Shown: positions 62,118 through 64,000 of the stretch, one piece after another
Numbering within the stretch: position 1 is the stretch's first letter
Layout of the letters: every line of letters begins with the position of its first letter
Source of the DNA: an uncultured Bacilli bacterium
GTDB lineage: Bacteria > Bacillota_I > Bacilli_A > ML615J-28 > CAG-313
Assembly: GCA_944326155.1 (NCBI GenBank)
Contig: CALVCV010000004.1
Span: 23,910 to 87,909 of the forward strand
Direction: 5' to 3'
Length of the DNA: 64,000 nucleotides
Notes under the pieces: generated by a model
What the model was told of the DNA's origin: nothing
What the model saw: only the letters and a program-made list of their open reading frames with translations
The model's database searches: none
Program-made: the position numbers and the translations under genes

Positions 62118-62226
62118 TGTTTCACCTATTTTAATGTATTATACTATACTTTTAAATTTATTTCAACAAAGGTATATACTGCTTATCGGTATAAATTGCA
62201 TTTTTTGTTTGATTTTACTATTTTTG

Positions 62227-62235
62227 TGATATAAT
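62227..62235 (+). promoter_or_regulatory. Extended -10 promoter of lgt
   Basis: TGA-TATAAT (TATAAT at 62230-62235), with a poor -35 (TTTGAT) 16 bp upstream. 31 nt to the ATG. Confidence 0.6.
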
Positions 62236-62265
62236 ATTAACAATTCAATTAGAAAGGAGTTTAAA

Positions 62266-63093
62266 ATGAAACCTGAATTACATATTTTTGGCATTACCCT
62301 TCCAACCTTTGGCCTAATGGTTGCCATTGGTGTATTGTTCTTTGCCATTATCATTTTAACACTATTTAGGAAAAATCACGTAAGCGAAAAGAAAATTGAC
62401 AATTTGATTATAACATGTGCTATTGCGGGGGGAATATTTGCCTTAAGCGCAACTTTCTTTGATGCTTTATGGCACAATATTTCCACTTTTAAAGAAACAG
62501 GACATTTTACTTGGGAATGGTGGGGCATTACTTTTTCGGGTGGCCTTTTTGGTGGTATTTTATCTTATTTTATCCTTTATTATTTTATTATGAAATATGA
62601 TCGTGATAAAATGTTTTTCTTTTTAGATATTATTGTCGTTGGCTTATGCGTTGCCCATGGTTTTGGTCGTATTGGATGCTTTTTTGGTGGATGTTGTTAT
62701 GGTAAAACCGTTGAACCACATACCTTTTTATCCATCTACTATCCTATTCATGAAAATGGTGTAGCTTACGCTTGGGTCCTCCCGACTCAGCTATATGAAG
62801 CTGTCTTCTTATTTATTTTTGCGGGTATCCTCTTCTTCTTTATTAAGAAAAATCGTTGTGGATGGTATTTCATTGGCTACAATTTATTTAGATTCTTACT
62901 TGAATATTTAAGAGGCGATGATCGTGGTTCTAGTCCTTTTGGTTTCTTATCTCCTTCTCAATTTATGAGTATTATCATGTTTTTGTGGGGAGTTGCTTTA
63001 TTAATTTGGCGTAAACCTTTAGAAAATTTCTTGAAAAAGAAAAATATTTTAGAACCTATTGCTATTGCAAAGGATGAAAATACCAGTGAATAA
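62266..63093 (+). CDS. lgt: Prolipoprotein diacylglyceryl transferase
   Basis: Adds diacylglycerol to the lipobox Cys of prolipoproteins; integral membrane, seven helices. 275 residues. The region HGFGRIGCFFGGCCYGK is the Lgt signature in the variant with extra cysteines that is common in Bacillota and Bacteroidota. A second block is YLRGDDRGSSPFGFLSPSQF. It serves the many lipoproteins of this window (at least four). GAAAGGAGTTTAAA precedes the ATG. It overlaps the following membrane-protein gene. Confidence 0.95.
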   Translation: MKPELHIFGITLPTFGLMVAIGVLFFAIIILTLFRKNHVSEKKIDNLIITCAIAGGIFALSATFFDALWHNISTFKETGHFTWEWWGITFSGGLFGGILSYFILYYFIMKYDRDKMFFFLDIIVVGLCVAHGFGRIGCFFGGCCYGKTVEPHTFLSIYYPIHENGVAYAWVLPTQLYEAVFLFIFAGILFFFIKKNRCGWYFIGYNLFRFLLEYLRGDDRGSSPFGFLSPSQFMSIIMFLWGVALLIWRKPLENFLKKKNILEPIAIAKDENTSE

Positions 63094-63916
63094 AACTTTA
63101 CGTATACTTGATCAAACGATTTTAATTCTTACTTTCATAATTTTTATTATTTTAGTAGGATGTCTCAGTATTTTACCAATTGCCAAATCAAAATCATATT
63201 ATATTAAAGAAACAAATAAAAATAATGTTGAAGCAATTTTGGAAGAATATACTTTTAATGGTATAAAGCATCAACATTATGATAAAGCAAGTAATACTTA
63301 TCAGTCTTGCTACTGGCCAAAATATGATGTAACAAAACAAGATATCGAAAAAGCAATTGATAAAATTATTGATTATTTATATCACTCTGACGTAACTTCA
63401 ATGCAATTTCAAATATTGACAAATGATGGAGAGGTTGATTTTTTCTCCAATCAAGCAATTGAACATATGAAAGATGTTAAAGTCCTTTTTATCGGTGGAA
63501 TTAGACTTTGTTATTTATGTATTGTTCTATTTGTTCTTTGCGTAATTTATTTAATTTTTAGAAGAAAATACATTGCAAATAGTTTTTTAAAAACCTATCT
63601 TATAACAGTAGGTATCTTTATCCTTTTTGGTCTTTTAATTAGTCTATTTGCCATTTCTAACTTTGATTTGGCTTTTGAAATTTTTCATTTTATCATTTTC
63701 CCCGATAATAGTAAAGCCTACCTTGCGTTATCATTTCATGCTTGTGATACTTTAACCAATGTATTAACTAGTGAGTTTTTTATGCACATTGGTATAATTA
63801 TTGGTATTACTTTTATTGGCATTTTATTTTTATCTGTTGTAATATGTATTTTACTACACAAATATGGTAACCTTATTCAAACTAAATTATTTCAAAAAGA
63901 AAATAAAAAAGATTGA
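63074..63916 (+). CDS. TIGR01906/DUF1461-type integral membrane protein
   Basis: About 280 residues. One N-terminal helix, an external loop of about 110 residues, then three or four helices. IEHMKDVKVLF and FEIFHFIIFPDNSKAY, followed by LTSEFFM, fit the family in which an HMxDV motif and an FHxxxF motif are conserved. Function is unknown. The start is unclear: ATG at 63074 is used, but it abuts its AAAGG site; GTG at 63086 has better spacing, and an upstream TTG is possible. It overlaps lgt by 20 nt, so it is co-translated. Confidence 0.7.
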   Translation: MKIPVNKTLRILDQTILILTFIIFIILVGCLSILPIAKSKSYYIKETNKNNVEAILEEYTFNGIKHQHYDKASNTYQSCYWPKYDVTKQDIEKAIDKIIDYLYHSDVTSMQFQILTNDGEVDFFSNQAIEHMKDVKVLFIGGIRLCYLCIVLFVLCVIYLIFRRKYIANSFLKTYLITVGIFILFGLLISLFAISNFDLAFEIFHFIIFPDNSKAYLALSFHACDTLTNVLTSEFFMHIGIIIGITFIGILFLSVVICILLHKYGNLIQTKLFQKENKKD

Positions 63917-63971
63917 ACGAAACGAATTAGTTTGATTAAAACGGACTAGATAAAAAAAGATACATTAGATT

Positions 63972-63992
63972 AGTAATCGATCAATGATTACT
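63972..63992 (+). terminator. Possible stem-loop near the right edge
   Basis: AGTAATC and GATTACT form a 7-bp stem with a 7-nt loop. No T run before the window ends; the rest of 63917-64000 shows no gene. Confidence 0.3.
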
Positions 63993-64000
63993 TGAAATCT

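Noticed and set aside
1..64000. Mollicute-type code (TGA as Trp)
   Set aside because: TGA stops several genes at family-correct ends (for example the gene ending at 63916), and conserved Trp positions use TGG. Cell-wall genes (class A PBP) are also present.

Overview
The window is a low-GC (about 30% by eye), gene-dense bacterial chromosome segment from a Gram-positive Bacillota lineage, most likely a Bacilli/Erysipelotrichia-type gut-associated organism. The evidence is: purine-rich Shine-Dalgarno sites, sigma-A-type promoters, a T-box, a CIRCE element, a gmk-rpoZ pair, and an rsmB-rlmN-rsgA-rpe-thiN-spoVM / rpmB / fakA-recG-rnc order that mirrors Bacillus subtilis. TGA works as a stop and Trp uses TGG, so this is not a Mollicute code. 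A 28-residue SpoVM homologue, a pair of CotF-like coat genes and a Cse60-like gene argue for endospore formation. I see no phage, IS element, CRISPR array, rRNA or tRNA.

Layout. 1-2.9 kb: cca, ychF and a zinc-ribbon membrane protein, all on minus. 3-5.3 kb (+): a small unknown protein and a class A penicillin-binding protein. 5.3-9.3 kb (-): lipoprotein trypsin-like protease, tatD, then a marR-plsY-glycosyltransferase lipid operon with a clean autoregulatory palindrome. 9.4-12.1 kb (-): a large lipoprotein with two identical FMN-binding modules, InlB-type repeats and BspA-type leucine-rich repeats. 12.3-16.6 kb (-): the str operon rpsL-rpsG-fusA-tuf. 16.9-19.9 kb (-): gmk-rpoZ-M32 carboxypeptidase and an unusual L15-domain protein. 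20-21.6 kb (+): rqcH. 21.6-27.7 kb (-): purB-purA-FAD dehydrogenase-hpt-dnaD-nth-cse60. 27.8-30.3 kb: a GHKL ATPase diverging from a histidine phosphatase.

30.4-36.6 kb (-): fhs, a lactonase-like protein, the CotF pair, CIRCE-controlled htpG and a DUF3737 protein. 36.7-43.1 kb (-): an ABC-2 export operon in which the ATPase is fused to a YwaF-like membrane domain, followed by a permease, an anchored Ig-like protein and an InlB-repeat lipoprotein. 43.3-46.2 kb (-): an ECF sigma / RsgI-like anti-sigma pair and an EamA transporter. 46.3-49.1 kb (-): metNIQ methionine importer under a Met-specifier T-box. 49.2-50.3 kb (+): an M20D amidohydrolase. 50.3-50.45 kb (-): a probable small RNA with two C7 loops. 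50.5-55 kb (-): rnc, recG, fakA. 55.2 kb (+): rpmB. 55.5-62.1 kb (-): aminotransferase, spoVM, thiN, rpe, rsgA, rlmN, rsmB and an unknown gene. 62.3-63.9 kb (+): lgt and a TIGR01906-type membrane protein.

The most novel-looking items are the twin-C7-loop small RNA, the doubly FMN-binding BspA-type lipoprotein with its perfect 359-bp duplication, the coiled-coil/L15 hybrid, the hairpin that carries the nth stop and hides the cse60 Shine-Dalgarno site, and the MarR lipid operon operator. All functional statements come from reading motifs; no database search was run.
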